From Steinernema hermaphroditum (Eukaryota > Nematoda > Chromadorea > Rhabditida > Steinernematidae), in contig CM059622.1 in assembly GCA_030435675.1 (NCBI GenBank), positions 14,198,001 through 14,262,000 of the forward strand: a DNA stretch of 64,000 bases. The letters run 5' to 3'. The notes under the pieces are model-generated. The model made no database searches. It had not been told where the DNA came from and saw nothing but the letters and a program-made list of their open reading frames with translations. Of this stretch, positions 55,168 to 64,000 are shown piece by piece (position 1 is the first letter of the stretch; the number at the start of each line of letters is the position of its first letter). The translations under genes and the position numbers were made by a program.

Positions 55168-56264
55168 ATGAGAGCCGAACAGCCGGATGCCGCGTGGACC
55201 ATCAACACCGACAAGTCTACCTACGAGGACCTGTTTGCGTCTCCTGTGTAAGTGCATGACTATGTCTGCAGACAAACTCAACTTCAGTCTGTAGACATAT
55301 TTTATCGCCTTCCTTTCTGTCCTATTTCATATTATGCTCTCGGTCGTTCTTTTTTGCAAAAATTGGCAAATTGCTTTTTTATCCATTCGCTCTTATGCGA
55401 TTTTGGAATAGCTGCTTCTTTAGTATATGATGCTGAATGCTTAATTTTTGCAGGATTCCTGATAGCCACACAAACCACTCAATGTATCGACTAGGTGGCG
55501 GGCCACCTCTACGCTCATTGGGCGACGAATTGCACAGGCCCGAGCCACGCAAGGAGCAGAATGATGCTGTCGATGATGTTGAAATGGAAGACGGCGAGGT
55601 CCAGCAGAATAGAGTCGACGAGGAACAGGAGTACGAATTTTGGGTGAGGGTGCTTGGTCACAGCCGTGATGAAAGGGACGAAGTTCTCAAATATTTTGCT
55701 AGGCATGGCAAGCTCGACAATTATGTGGTAAGATTGGTGGTGAGCAGTCGTCAAACTGCAATACTAATTTTAGATCCCCGATGAAGGAAATTGGATATGG
55801 ATCCGGTTCCCTACGACTTTCCACGCCAAACAAGCCTTAGCCAGAAGTGGTTTCTCCTACAATCCAAGAACCATTCTGGCCATCCTGCCATGTGAAGAGG
55901 AAAAGGTGGTTAACTCTGTGATTTCCATAAGACAATTTTTCTTCGTTGCAGGATCTACCCGGTCGTGGAAAACGCGTCGCTCACCCCGCCACCACTTCTT
56001 TCCCCATATCGCCCGGTCACGGGGATATTGCTGAACAAGCAGCATCCAGTGATGAGAAAAATGCTTCAGTTGCTGGGTGCGTTGCAAATGCAAGAGTCAC
56101 GCAACATATCTCATTTCAGCGCTTCTCGCTTATCGGTATCTGAACAAAACGGCATGCGGAATCTCTGCACTTCCTACCGTTCTGACTGGACTGCCCCCAG
56201 TGTGTTTCCACAGAAGGCGAACGAGAGCTTCATGGACAAGATCTGGAGTTACATCGCACCGTAG
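55168..56264 (+). CDS. nup35: NUP35/NUP53-type nucleoporin (MPPN domain)
   Basis: Exons 55168-55247, 55454-55727, 55774-55905, 55952-56076 and 56120-56264 join in phase to 251 residues. A short disordered head is followed by an acidic segment and the MPPN RRM-like domain: EYEFWVRVLGHSRDERDEVL, then ARHGKLDNYV, then GNWIWIRFPTTFHAKQALAR and TILAILPCEE (human WVTVFGF, GNWMHIRY, KARKALSK). The C-terminus ends ESFMDKIWSYIAP, an amphipathic membrane-binding end like human SKAMEYMFGW. NUP35 anchors the inner ring of the nuclear pore by binding NUP155, NUP93 and NDC1. At 251 residues it is shorter than human (326), so an upstream exon may be missing from this model; the open frame does extend upstream of the chosen ATG. 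Confidence 0.9.
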
Positions 56265-56545
56265 AATCCATTATGTGATGTCCATTAATACTGGTTTCGT
56301 TGGTTATGACATGTGAAATATTTGATTAGTGCTACCTGATTAAAAGTGAAAGTCTTCTTGTTTTTGTGTGCTATTTCCGGATTCGGCTTTCCTTGTTCGG
56401 GGATGGAGAAAGTTCATTTTCGTACGGTCCATGCAATGAAATAAAAGCAATGAACAGCAGATTCCAAGCGCACATTCCTTAGTCTAACGGTGACCTACTT
56501 TCCCCTCATATAACTCCTCCATCGTTCCTCAGATCCACAGTCGCC

Positions 56546-56917
56546 ATGTCCTCTCTCCGTCTCCTCGCCGTCCTCTCCGCCTTCGTCGTCGCCTCGACGA
56601 TCGCCGACAACTTCTTCCCCCACGGAGGCTACGGGGGCTACGGCTGGGGCGCCGCTCCCCACTACGGACACAACTACGGTCACGGATACGGTAGCCAGCA
56701 GGGCTACGGTGACGATAAAGGATTCGCCGACAAGTTCGCCCAGGGAGAGAAGTCCGACTGGTCGAACTACAACTACGGAGGCCACGAGAAGCACGCCGCC
56801 GGAGACGCCTACGGAAAGGAACACGCCGATGGGTACGGTAGCGCCCACGGACACGACGCCGGCTACGGATACGGTGCTCCCCACGGATACGGATATGGAC
56901 CTAACAAGCTGTGGTGA
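56546..56917 (+). CDS. Gly/Tyr/His-rich secreted peptide 1
   Basis: The gene encodes 123 residues: signal peptide MSSLRLLAVLSAFVVASTIA, then a mature chain with GGYGGYGWGAAPHYGHNYGH, a charged middle (KFAQGEKSDWSNYNYGGHEK) and a closing GYGYGAPHGYGYGPNKLW. TATAA at 56509-56513 and a CTCAG acceptor-like site 13 nt before the ATG are conserved among the copies. The start is common to all four copies. Low-complexity Gly/Tyr secreted peptides in nematodes include caenacin/NLP-type antimicrobial peptides and cuticle components; the charged middle and the many His set this one apart. No function can be assigned. It starts 281 bp after NUP35. Confidence 0.88.
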   Translation: MSSLRLLAVLSAFVVASTIADNFFPHGGYGGYGWGAAPHYGHNYGHGYGSQQGYGDDKGFADKFAQGEKSDWSNYNYGGHEKHAAGDAYGKEHADGYGSAHGHDAGYGYGAPHGYGYGPNKLW

Positions 56918-57189
56918 ACAAAAAGTTGTATAAAGCATGTTTAAGTGTGTCAAAATAAGTAATTGGCATGTCGATCAACGTAACTAACCGACTGCCAAAA
57001 CGAGTATCAGAACTTAAGTAAACAGATTTATCCAAGGGTGGTTCAAAAGGGACATCTAGACAGAAGTCATTTCTGAGGGTAACCAATCGTGCGACCAGTT
57101 GTAAGAACACCCAGCAGAGGCATAAGCCGAAGTAAAAGCCACAACGAGCAGAAGAACGACGATGCAATGCTGATTACAGAAGTTTTGCG

Positions 57190-58092
57190 ATGCCATTTCA
57201 CTCATATATTCCGCACTGGACATCCATCATCTCCAAATTGGATTACGAAGACATGAACAGTCTACCATATGCGTTCTACGATCATCTGGGTGTTTTGCTC
57301 CACGTCGATGAACTCTGTACCATAGCCAATAGCACCTTGAAAGCACATGCGTTAGCTTTGACCGCGTCAGTCCACCGGCAGAGACGGAAAATGCTCAGTG
57401 TCACCGTTAAAAGAGACATGCGCCATCTGGACAAGTGGTTTGCTTGTTTCTCATCGAAAGGGAAATATCTGTCTTGGAAGCAAGTTCGAAAAATGGACCT
57501 CCAGTATCTAATGTTTGAAAAGATCACCCTAAAGTATGAAGACGTGGCGTATTGGGAGCGTACCTATGCGGTCACCGAAAGCGATCTGCTCACTATAATC
57601 AAGATCTGTTGTTGGCGTACTGTCAAGATGCCGTCTCTGTCTGCAGTACATTTCAACCCGGAGCAGTTTCTTTGCAATGCTCTGGAAGACGTCAACTTCG
57701 CCAAAATTGAACTTCTAAGCACCACAATATCGAACAATGAGCAATTGTTGCTAAGTCAAGTTCGGCATCACAAGCTTAAGGAGGTAATTATCCACGCTTG
57801 CAGCAATAGTAGTCTGCTTTTGTTGATCAGACAGCCACAACTGGAGCGTGTTACCATTTACGACTTACGAGATGCCGATATTGGGACGGTTCAGTGTTGT
57901 TTTGAGCAATTCAAAAACAATAGAAACATTCAGTTTTACATAACTGGATACGGAAATTTCGTGGACGAGGAAATTACGAACATACTTGGAGTTCAGCCGA
58001 ACACAGGTACTTGGGAAGTGAAAAACAGAACGACATTCGTCTTCTCGAAATACGAAGATCGAACATTTGACATTCTCATTAGAAACTGGTAG
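57190..58092 (+). CDS. F-box-like protein, arm A copy
   Basis: This single-exon gene encodes 300 residues. MNSLPYAFYDHLGVLLHVDE at residue 22 aligns with the first residues of the protein at 3.1-4.0 kb, so translation may begin at 57253 instead. Beyond the short F-box-like head there are hydrophobic/charged segments (YLMFEKITLKYEDVAYWERT, LKEVIIHACSNSSLLLLIRQ) without catalytic motifs, the usual look of substrate-binding parts in expanded nematode F-box families. It differs from the arm B copy at two residues only. It converges on peptide gene 2 with a 46-bp gap. Confidence 0.78.
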   Translation: MPFHSYIPHWTSIISKLDYEDMNSLPYAFYDHLGVLLHVDELCTIANSTLKAHALALTASVHRQRRKMLSVTVKRDMRHLDKWFACFSSKGKYLSWKQVRKMDLQYLMFEKITLKYEDVAYWERTYAVTESDLLTIIKICCWRTVKMPSLSAVHFNPEQFLCNALEDVNFAKIELLSTTISNNEQLLLSQVRHHKLKEVIIHACSNSSLLLLIRQPQLERVTIYDLRDADIGTVQCCFEQFKNNRNIQFYITGYGNFVDEEITNILGVQPNTGTWEVKNRTTFVFSKYEDRTFDILIRNW

Positions 58093-58138
58093 TTGTCAAG
58101 TTTCACATAAATCTTTATCGTTGTACAAATGTCCATAT

Positions 58139-58501
58139 TCACCACAGCTTGCTAGGTCCATATCCGTATCCGTAGGGAGCACCGTATCCGTAGCCGGCGT
58201 CGTGTCTGTGAGCGCTACCGTACCCGTCGGCGTGTTCCTTTCCGTAGGCGTCTCCGGCGGCGTGCTTCTCGTGGCCTCCATAGTTGTAGTTCGACCAGTC
58301 GGACTTCTCTCCCTGGGCGAACTTGTCGGCGAATCCTTTGTCGCCACCGTAGCCCTGCTGGCTACCGTATCCGTGGCCGTAGTTGTGTCCGTAGTGCGGA
58401 GCGGCACCCCAGCCGTAGCCTCCGTGGGGGAAGAAGCCGTCGGCGATCGTTGAGGCGACGACGAAGACGGAGAGGACGGCAAGGAGACGGAGAGAGGACA
58501 T
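58139..58501 (-). CDS. Gly/Tyr/His-rich secreted peptide 2
   Basis: The gene encodes 120 residues. Compared with peptide 1 it lacks one GGY unit near the N-terminus (HGGYGWGAAPHYG) and ends GAPYGYGYGPSKLW. The signal peptide has one change (AVLSVFVVAS). It has AHRHDAGYG where the others have AHGHDAGYG. It forms its own inverted pair with peptide 1 inside arm A. Confidence 0.86.
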   Translation of the reverse strand: MSSLRLLAVLSVFVVASTIADGFFPHGGYGWGAAPHYGHNYGHGYGSQQGYGGDKGFADKFAQGEKSDWSNYNYGGHEKHAAGDAYGKEHADGYGSAHRHDAGYGYGAPYGYGYGPSKLW

Positions 58502-58589
58502 GGCGACTGTGGATCTGAGGAGAGATGAAGGAGTTATATGCGGGGAAAGTAGGTCACCGCCAGGCTAAGGAATGTGCGCTCGGAACCTG

Positions 58590-58985
58590 AAGAATACCTG
58601 CTTGAAAGCTGTTAAGCAGTCGAGCCATTTTAGTCCAAGATCGATCATAATTGTACAACATATATCTCTGAGTTTGGTGTTAAAAACAGATTTAGTTGCA
58701 CTTAAGTTAGTTGCCGAGTACTCAACTCGCACTCTATATTTCGTACTTATGTCGCGGTCTCTCTTTAGCTCCAGTTTTTCCCAATTCTTCGGAGACCTGC
58801 AATTACGACCCTAGGCAGTTTTCCACGTGGCCACTTTTCTCCCTTGCTTAGCGTTCCTTTGTTCCCCTCCGCCCGGGGTGGCCACAATTTTGCTAGGCGA
58901 CGTTCTCTGGGCGTAGTCCGCAGTCGCCATGGATCGCCGCTGTGTGATGACTCCGCCATTCGACGCCGAATTGTGAGCCGCGGAA
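58590..58985. promoter_or_regulatory. Upstream region of the SAXO gene
   Basis: GC-rich CpG-containing DNA at 58810-58985 precedes the SAXO start. The left part is arm edge sequence and AT-rich. No exon was seen. Confidence 0.4.
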
Positions 58986-60859
58986 ATGACGCGCGAGAAG
59001 TGCATCTGCGAGTTGTGCGACTGTGGGTGAGTTACTTCCTCGTTGGCCTCTCCATACCGTATTTCAGCCAGCACAAATGTCCCCACTCCACCGAAGACAA
59101 TCCGCTAGGTTTGGACAAATCACAATCGATGGAGAACAGCGAATATCTTCAGAAGTATGGACCTAAAAGTGGCCAAAGGGCGCAGAAGATTGTTCCAAAT
59201 GAGAATCGCCTTCTGCTCGACGGAAATATGGAGAAAGAGACCACTAATATGGGTAAATGTTTGCCTCAAGCTTGTATCCGAAAAGCGCAATTTCAGCTGA
59301 CTACAAACGCCATGACGGCCAAAAAGCGGTTCCCTTCCGTCCGGCTCAAACTGTTCTAAATAGAGATATTCCGTTCCACGGGGAAACAACTCACGGGTCT
59401 GATTTTACGGAAAAGAAGGCGGATGTCAGTCGTGCGAAGAGGAAGACGTCGGCGGCGCGACTGAGCAGCGCGCCCTTCGAGGGCTTGACGACACAGAAAG
59501 CCGATTTCACACGGAAAGAGGTAAACTGGGTCCCTCGAACTTTTTATACAACGAAACAATGGCCTGAGTTATCATAAGTACCGACTTTGAGAAGTGATTC
59601 CACCCCCAGTTCTTTCCATAAATATTCTTTTATTTTTACTGTATTAGAGGTAAATTAGAAGATTACTTATGAACAGTGAATCTAACAGAGTGTCAGCCTA
59701 AAAGTCGCCATTGGGTGGACACCCTAATCATGATTCCTATTGCCTGTATCGTGTGATTTAGGTCGAAAAACAACGACCCTTCATTCCAAAACAATCTTCA
59801 CATATTGGAAACCAAGAGTTCGACGACAACACAGTGCATCGATCTGATTTCCGGCCTCTCTCTCGCAGCTACTCTCGCCCTAAGGCTGTGCGTCCCAAAA
59901 CAAACCAGTTTCAGAGCAATTTCACCTTTGAGGTAAGACATCCATACCTATTGACCCTTCACAACCCTTTCAGGATGGCACCGAGCACAACACCAACTTT
60001 GTGCCAAAAGAAATCCATAAGACTCAACCTATTCTTCCGAAGCAAGATGCCTATGTCCCCAACGATCAGCCCTTCGAAGACAAAACCACTTATGCCGTGG
60101 GCTACACCGAGAAGAGCGGCGAAAGAACTCGGGTCCGGGCCCCCGAACTATCATATCGTCGAAGTAGTCAGCCCTTTGCTGGTGACACTACCTACAAGGA
60201 CGGCTATGTGGAGAAAGCTGTGACTCCGAACAGAAGATTCCATCAGAAGGAGCTGTACCAAAAGCCAGAAGAACCGTTCTTCGCCGAAACCACCTATCAA
60301 ACTGGCTATGTTCCGAAGGAGCTCGGGGAGAAGTCGAAGGCTTTTCGCCCGGCTGATGTAGTGCATAAGAGTGATGCACCCTTCGACATGGAAACGACCT
60401 ACGGAGTCGGATATGTGCCCAAGAAGGGCGATTATGCAAGAAAGTTCAAGCCCAGGGAGGACTACCATCCGTCCGAGGAACCCCTGGACGCCAGCACGAC
60501 CTACGGCCTTGGATACCAGGCCAAAAAAAGTTCGTCCGTTATGCAGAGAGTTTTACAATGTAAATGAATATATTCAGTTTCTCGGCAACAAGCAATCCGT
60601 CCCAAGGAGTCCCAGCACGTGCCAGTCGGCGCCTTCGACTCTAAAACGATCCACATGACTGATTTCACGGACAAGCACCCGCACAAAGTGTGCCCGGCAC
60701 AGATTCTTCTTTCTAGAAAGTGGTGGTGCCCTAGTTGTACTTCTGTCATGTCGACCTTCTAGGCCTAATGCTTCGTTCCGTTTCAAGCGCGTCGATCACG
60801 GACACAAGTTCTACGAATACGACAGCAAACCGAACAGTCCCGCTTCAGAGAAAATCTGA
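58986..60859 (+). CDS. SAXO: SAXO/FAM154 axonemal microtubule-stabiliser homologue
   Basis: Seven exons (58986-59026, 59068-59252, 59297-59520, 59762-59932, 59974-60529, 60578-60719 and 60763-60859) join in phase to 471 residues. The N-terminus MTREKCICELCDCGQHKCPH is the family signature (human CICELCSCGRHHCPH). About ten 'Mn' repeats follow, each with a PF..[DE]TTY..[GD][YF] core, for example DKTTYAVGY, GDTTYKDGY, AETTYQTGY, METTYGVGY and ASTTYGLGY, with SDF-type variants nearer the N-terminus. SAXO proteins bind the lumen or lattice of doublet microtubules in cilia and stabilise them; in a nematode the likely site is the sensory-neuron cilium. The gene fills the spacer between the two duplication arms and is itself single copy. 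Confidence 0.92.
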
Positions 60860-61577
60860 CCTATTCATATTATCGTTATTGTGTAACTTGGTTTGTGTTG
60901 GGTTTATGTTGTCTCGGGATAACAAATAAAATGATAATGAAAATGCCGCTCTCTTCTTGTAGTGTAAAAATAAGACTAAATTCCAAAAAGACTAAAAATT
61001 TGGTCAAAAAGCACTTGACTCGGAAGTAACTAAATTTTTCTTTGTCGATTTAACTAACTTTGACGAAGGGTAGACAGACAACATGGACGGCCAGCTATGG
61101 TGCTTGCATGCCATTGATATTGATGCTCCGATGTCTTAGGTCACAAGTGCAAATTGGAAGCTCCGATTTTCCATGACTTCTCCGACCCCTTGATCCGCCA
61201 GCGCAACTCATTGACCATTGCTTTTATTTGTATTTCCAAATAATAATCTTTTCTTTTATTTTTTTTGACTCTCAATGTTTGATGTTTTAGATTGACCTCA
61301 AAACTGCTATGTTGTATACCTCTAGTGAAATGTTTGTTTTTTTGGTGATAAATACTCACTTTTAAAATCGGCCATTTTCCATGGATCAACGATGCGCGAT
61401 GGTGGAGCGCGGCAGGCGAAGTGGAATACCATCACCGCTGACATCACCGAGTTGGAGCGATTCTTTGGCTTACTGAGCTTGAGTGGCATGGCCAGTGTCA
61501 ACATTAATCGTTCTCGCCTTGGTCGGTGACCAAAGCTGCCAATCTTGCTCCGTAATATGTACTGCGGCAAGCTAAAC
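60860..61577. other. Spacer between SAXO and arm B
   Basis: AATAAA at 60926 follows the SAXO stop. The rest is AT-rich with no supported exon. Confidence 0.55.
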
Positions 61578-61662
61578 AGGTTCCAAGCATGCCTCTTAGC
61601 CTTTCGGTGACCTACTTTACCCACATATAACTCCACCATCGTTCCTCAGATCCACAGTCGCC

Positions 61663-62025
61663 ATGTCCTCTCTCCGTCTCCTCGCCGTCCTCTCCGCCTT
61701 CGTCGTCGCCTCGACGATCGCCGACGGCTTCTTCCCCCACGGAGGCTACGGCTGGGGTGCCGCTCCGCACTACGGACACAACTACGGCCACGGATACGGT
61801 AGCCAGCAGGGCTACGGTGGCGACAAAGGATTCGCCGACAAGTTCGCCCAGGGAGAGAAGTCCGACTGGTCGAACTACAACTACGGAGGCCACGAGAAGC
61901 ACGCCGCCGGACACGTCTACGGAAAGGAACACGCCGACGGGTACGGTAGCGCTCACGGACACGACGCCGGCTACGGATACGGTGCTCCCTACGGATACGG
62001 ATATGGACCTAGCAAGCTGTGGTGA
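61663..62025 (+). CDS. Gly/Tyr/His-rich secreted peptide 3
   Basis: The gene encodes 120 residues and is the arm B counterpart of peptide 2 (same length, same GAPYGYGYGPSKLW end). It differs from peptide 2 at a few residues: AFVVAS in the signal, AAGHVYGKEH for AAGDAYGKEH, and AHGHD for AHRHD. The upstream TATA-like CATATAAC is kept. Confidence 0.86.
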   Translation: MSSLRLLAVLSAFVVASTIADGFFPHGGYGWGAAPHYGHNYGHGYGSQQGYGGDKGFADKFAQGEKSDWSNYNYGGHEKHAAGHVYGKEHADGYGSAHGHDAGYGYGAPYGYGYGPSKLW

Positions 62026-62071
62026 ATATCGACATTTGTACAACGATAAAGATTTATGTGAAACTTGACAA

Positions 62072-62974
62072 CTACCAGTTTCTAATGAGAATGTCAAATG
62101 TTCGATCTTCGTATTTCGAGAAGACGAATGTCGTTCTGTTTTTCACTTCCCAAGTACCTGTGTTCGGCTGAACTCCAAGTATGTTCGTAATTTCCTCGTC
62201 CACGAAATTTCCGTATCCAGTTATGTAAAACTGAATGTTTCTATTGTTTTTGAATTGCTCAAAACAACACTGAACCGTCCCAATATCGGCATCTCGTAAG
62301 TCGTAAATGGTAACACGCTCCAGTTGTGGCTGTCTGATCAACAAAAGCAGACTACTATTGCTGCAAGCGTGGATAATTACCTCCTTAAGCTTGTGATGCC
62401 GAACTTGACTTAGCAACAATTGCTCATTGTTCGACATTGTGGTGCTTAGAAGTTCAATTTTGGCGAAGTTGACGTCTTCCAGAGCATTGCAAAGAAACTG
62501 CTCCGGGTTGAAATGTACTGCAGACAGAGACGGCATCTTGACAGTGCGCCAACAACAGATCTTGATTATAGTGAGCAGATCGCTTTCGGTGACCGCATAG
62601 GTACGCTCCCAATACGCCACGTCTTCATACTTTAGGGTGATCTTTTCAAACATTAGATACTGGAGGTCCATTTTTCGAACTTGCTTCCAAGACAGATATT
62701 TCCCTTTCGATGAGAAACAAGCAAACCACTTGTCCAGATGGCGCATGTCTCTTTTAACGGTGACACTGAGCATTTTCCATCTCTGCCGGTGGACTGACGC
62801 GGTCAAAGCTAACGCATGTGCTTTCAAGGTGCTATTGGCTATGGTACAGAGTTCATCGACGTGGAGCAAAACACCCAGATGATCGTAGAACGCATATGGT
62901 AGACTGTTCATGTCTTCGTAATCCAATTTGGAGATGATGGATGTCCAGTGCGGAATATATGAGTGAAATGGCAT
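62072..62974 (-). CDS. F-box-like protein, arm B copy
   Basis: The gene encodes 300 residues, identical to the arm A copy except R to W in the HRQRRK segment and I to M in STTISNNEQ. Both frames are intact, so both copies may be expressed. The same alternative start at MNSLPYAF applies (62911). It converges with peptide gene 3, 46 bp apart. Confidence 0.78.
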   Translation of the reverse strand: MPFHSYIPHWTSIISKLDYEDMNSLPYAFYDHLGVLLHVDELCTIANSTLKAHALALTASVHRQRWKMLSVTVKRDMRHLDKWFACFSSKGKYLSWKQVRKMDLQYLMFEKITLKYEDVAYWERTYAVTESDLLTIIKICCWRTVKMPSLSAVHFNPEQFLCNALEDVNFAKIELLSTTMSNNEQLLLSQVRHHKLKEVIIHACSNSSLLLLIRQPQLERVTIYDLRDADIGTVQCCFEQFKNNRNIQFYITGYGNFVDEEITNILGVQPNTGTWEVKNRTTFVFSKYEDRTFDILIRNW

Positions 62975-63246
62975 CGCAAAACTTCTGTAATCAGCATTGC
63001 ATCGTCGTTCTTCTGCTCGTTGTGACTTTTACTTCGGCTTCTGCCTCTGCTGGGTGTTCTTACGACTGGTGGCACGATTGGTTACCCTCAGAAATGACTT
63101 CTGTCTAGATGTCCCTTTTGAACCACCCTTGGATAAATCTGTTTACTTAAATTCTGATACTCGTTTTGGCTGTCGGTTAGTTACGTTGATCGACATGTCA
63201 ATTATTTATTTTGACACACTTAAACATGCTTTATACAACTTTTTGT

Positions 63247-63618
63247 TCACCACAGCTTGTTAGGTCCATATCCGTATCCGTGGGGAGCACCGTATCCGTA
63301 GCCGGCGTCGTGTCCGTGGGCGCTACCGTACCCATCGGCGTGTTCCTTTCCGTAGGCGTCTCCGGCGGCGTGCTTCTCGTGGCCTCCGTAGTTGTAGTTC
63401 GACCAGTCGGACTTCTCTCCCTGGGCGAACTTGTCGGCGAATCCTTTATCTCCACCGTAGCCCTGCTGGCTACCGTATCCGTGACCGTAGTTGTGTCCGT
63501 AGTGGGGGGCGGCGCCCCAGCCATATCCCCCGTAGCCTCCGTTGGGGAAGAAGCCGTCGGCGAGCGTCGAGGCGACGACGAAGGCGGAGAGGACGGCGAG
63601 GAGACGGAGAGAGGACAT
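63247..63618 (-). CDS. Gly/Tyr/His-rich secreted peptide 4
   Basis: The gene encodes 123 residues and is the counterpart of peptide 1 (GGYGGYGWG unit present, end GAPHGYGYGPNKLW). Differences include ASTLADGFFPNGG for ASTIADNFFPHGG and GYGGDKG for GYGDDKG. The signal peptide and the TATA and CTCAG elements upstream are conserved. Confidence 0.87.
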   Translation of the reverse strand: MSSLRLLAVLSAFVVASTLADGFFPNGGYGGYGWGAAPHYGHNYGHGYGSQQGYGGDKGFADKFAQGEKSDWSNYNYGGHEKHAAGDAYGKEHADGYGSAHGHDAGYGYGAPHGYGYGPNKLW

Positions 63619-63922
63619 GGCGACTGTGGATCTGAGGAACGATGGAGGAGTTATATGAGGGGAAAGTAGGTCACCGTTAGACTAAGGAATGTGCGCTTGG
63701 AACCTGTTGTAATATTCCAACCGTGTTCGCTGCATCCAGTCAAAAAGTACATTTTCTCTTTAGGTGATTTTTGAAGAAAAACTCTTCCAACAAATCATGA
63801 ATATGTTAGCATTGATAGAATTTAAATCGATGATAAGGTACAACGCAAAAGACACTTTGGTCGAGAGATGGAATTTGGAAAAAAATGGTAAACAACACCA
63901 TTGTTAAAAGGAAAAAAAACAT

Positions 63923-63994
63923 AGGGAGCAACCGGATTTGAACCGGTGACCTCTCGATCTGCAGTCGAATGCTCTGCCACTGAGCTATGCCCCC
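63923..63994 (-). tRNA. tRNA-Cys (GCA)
   Basis: This is a 72-nt cloverleaf. The acceptor GGGGGCA pairs with TGCTCCC with one G-T pair, the D arm is GCTC-AGTGGCA-GAGC, the anticodon loop is CTGCAGA and the T arm CCGG-TTCAAAT-CCGG. The discriminator is T (U), as usual for tRNA-Cys. Confidence 0.95.
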
Positions 63995-64000
63995 ACATTC

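Larger units (their letters stand above)
56462..58589 (+). repeat. 2.1-kb inverted duplication, arm A
   Basis: Arm A holds a Gly/Tyr peptide gene (+), an F-box-like gene (+) and a second Gly/Tyr peptide gene (-). It matches arm B (61578-63702) in reverse complement over its full length. Both edges end at the GGTTCC-AAGC[GA] block of the peptide promoter. The spacer is 2,988 bp. Confidence 0.92.
61578..63702 (-). repeat. 2.1-kb inverted duplication, arm B
   Basis: This is the reverse complement of arm A with the same gene order. Coding parts are nearly identical, while the inner promoter edge (61578-61662) has drifted most. Confidence 0.92.

Noticed and set aside
56495..56953. Minus-strand Val/Ser-rich frames opposite the Gly/Tyr peptide genes (also at 58.1, 61.6 and 63.2 kb)
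   Set aside because: They mirror Gly-Tyr-rich codons; all four real genes have signal peptides and conserved starts on the other strand.

Overview
The window reads as nuclear DNA of a nematode. The evidence is short introns (mostly 38-55 nt) ending in TTTCAG or TTTTAG, an intronless seven-helix chemoreceptor of nematode type, a lineage-expanded 300-residue F-box-like family, tiny secreted peptides in inverted pairs, and eukaryotic tRNA genes. A Steinernema-like rhabditid is my guess from the style of the F-box-like proteins; that is an inference with low confidence. There is no bacterial, plasmid or CRISPR content.

Layout. 0-5.6 kb: the last exon of an unknown gene, a secreted or membrane-anchored protein built from exon-sized 'DPNYQ' repeats, an F-box-like gene with a broken partial copy beside it, and a chemoreceptor. 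6-7.6 kb: two minisatellites, one arranged as two opposed arrays. 7.9-12.9 kb: an SLC17-type anion transporter and an inverted pair of cysteine-rich secreted peptides with a decayed third copy. 13-35 kb: mostly non-coding, with a secreted multi-repeat (neuropeptide-like) precursor at 21.1-21.7 kb, tRNA-like SINE copies, a dispersed GC-rich repeat family and a dead mariner. 35-41 kb: tRNA-Asp and tRNA-Glu, a divergent pair of 46-residue cationic peptides, and a three-helix membrane protein with a lysine-rich linker. 41-52.7 kb: repeat-rich non-coding DNA with three to four short terminal-inverted-repeat elements, one with a perfect 8-bp target duplication.

52.8-64 kb is gene dense: OSTC (oligosaccharyltransferase subunit), a TSPO/MBR-family protein, a NUP35-type nucleoporin, then a 2.1-kb inverted duplication. 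Each arm carries two Gly/Tyr/His-rich secreted peptide genes around an F-box-like gene. The 3.0-kb spacer between the arms holds a complete SAXO/FAM154 (axonemal microtubule stabiliser) homologue. A tRNA-Cys closes the window.

The conserved housekeeping genes (OSTC, TSPO, NUP35, SLC17, SAXO, tRNAs) are single copy. The lineage-specific secreted peptides and F-box-like genes are repeatedly duplicated, almost always as inverted pairs, and several copies are decayed. That expansion by inverted duplication is the main theme of the window. Exon-intron models were built by hand from GT-AG sites and frame continuity, so joins are predictions.
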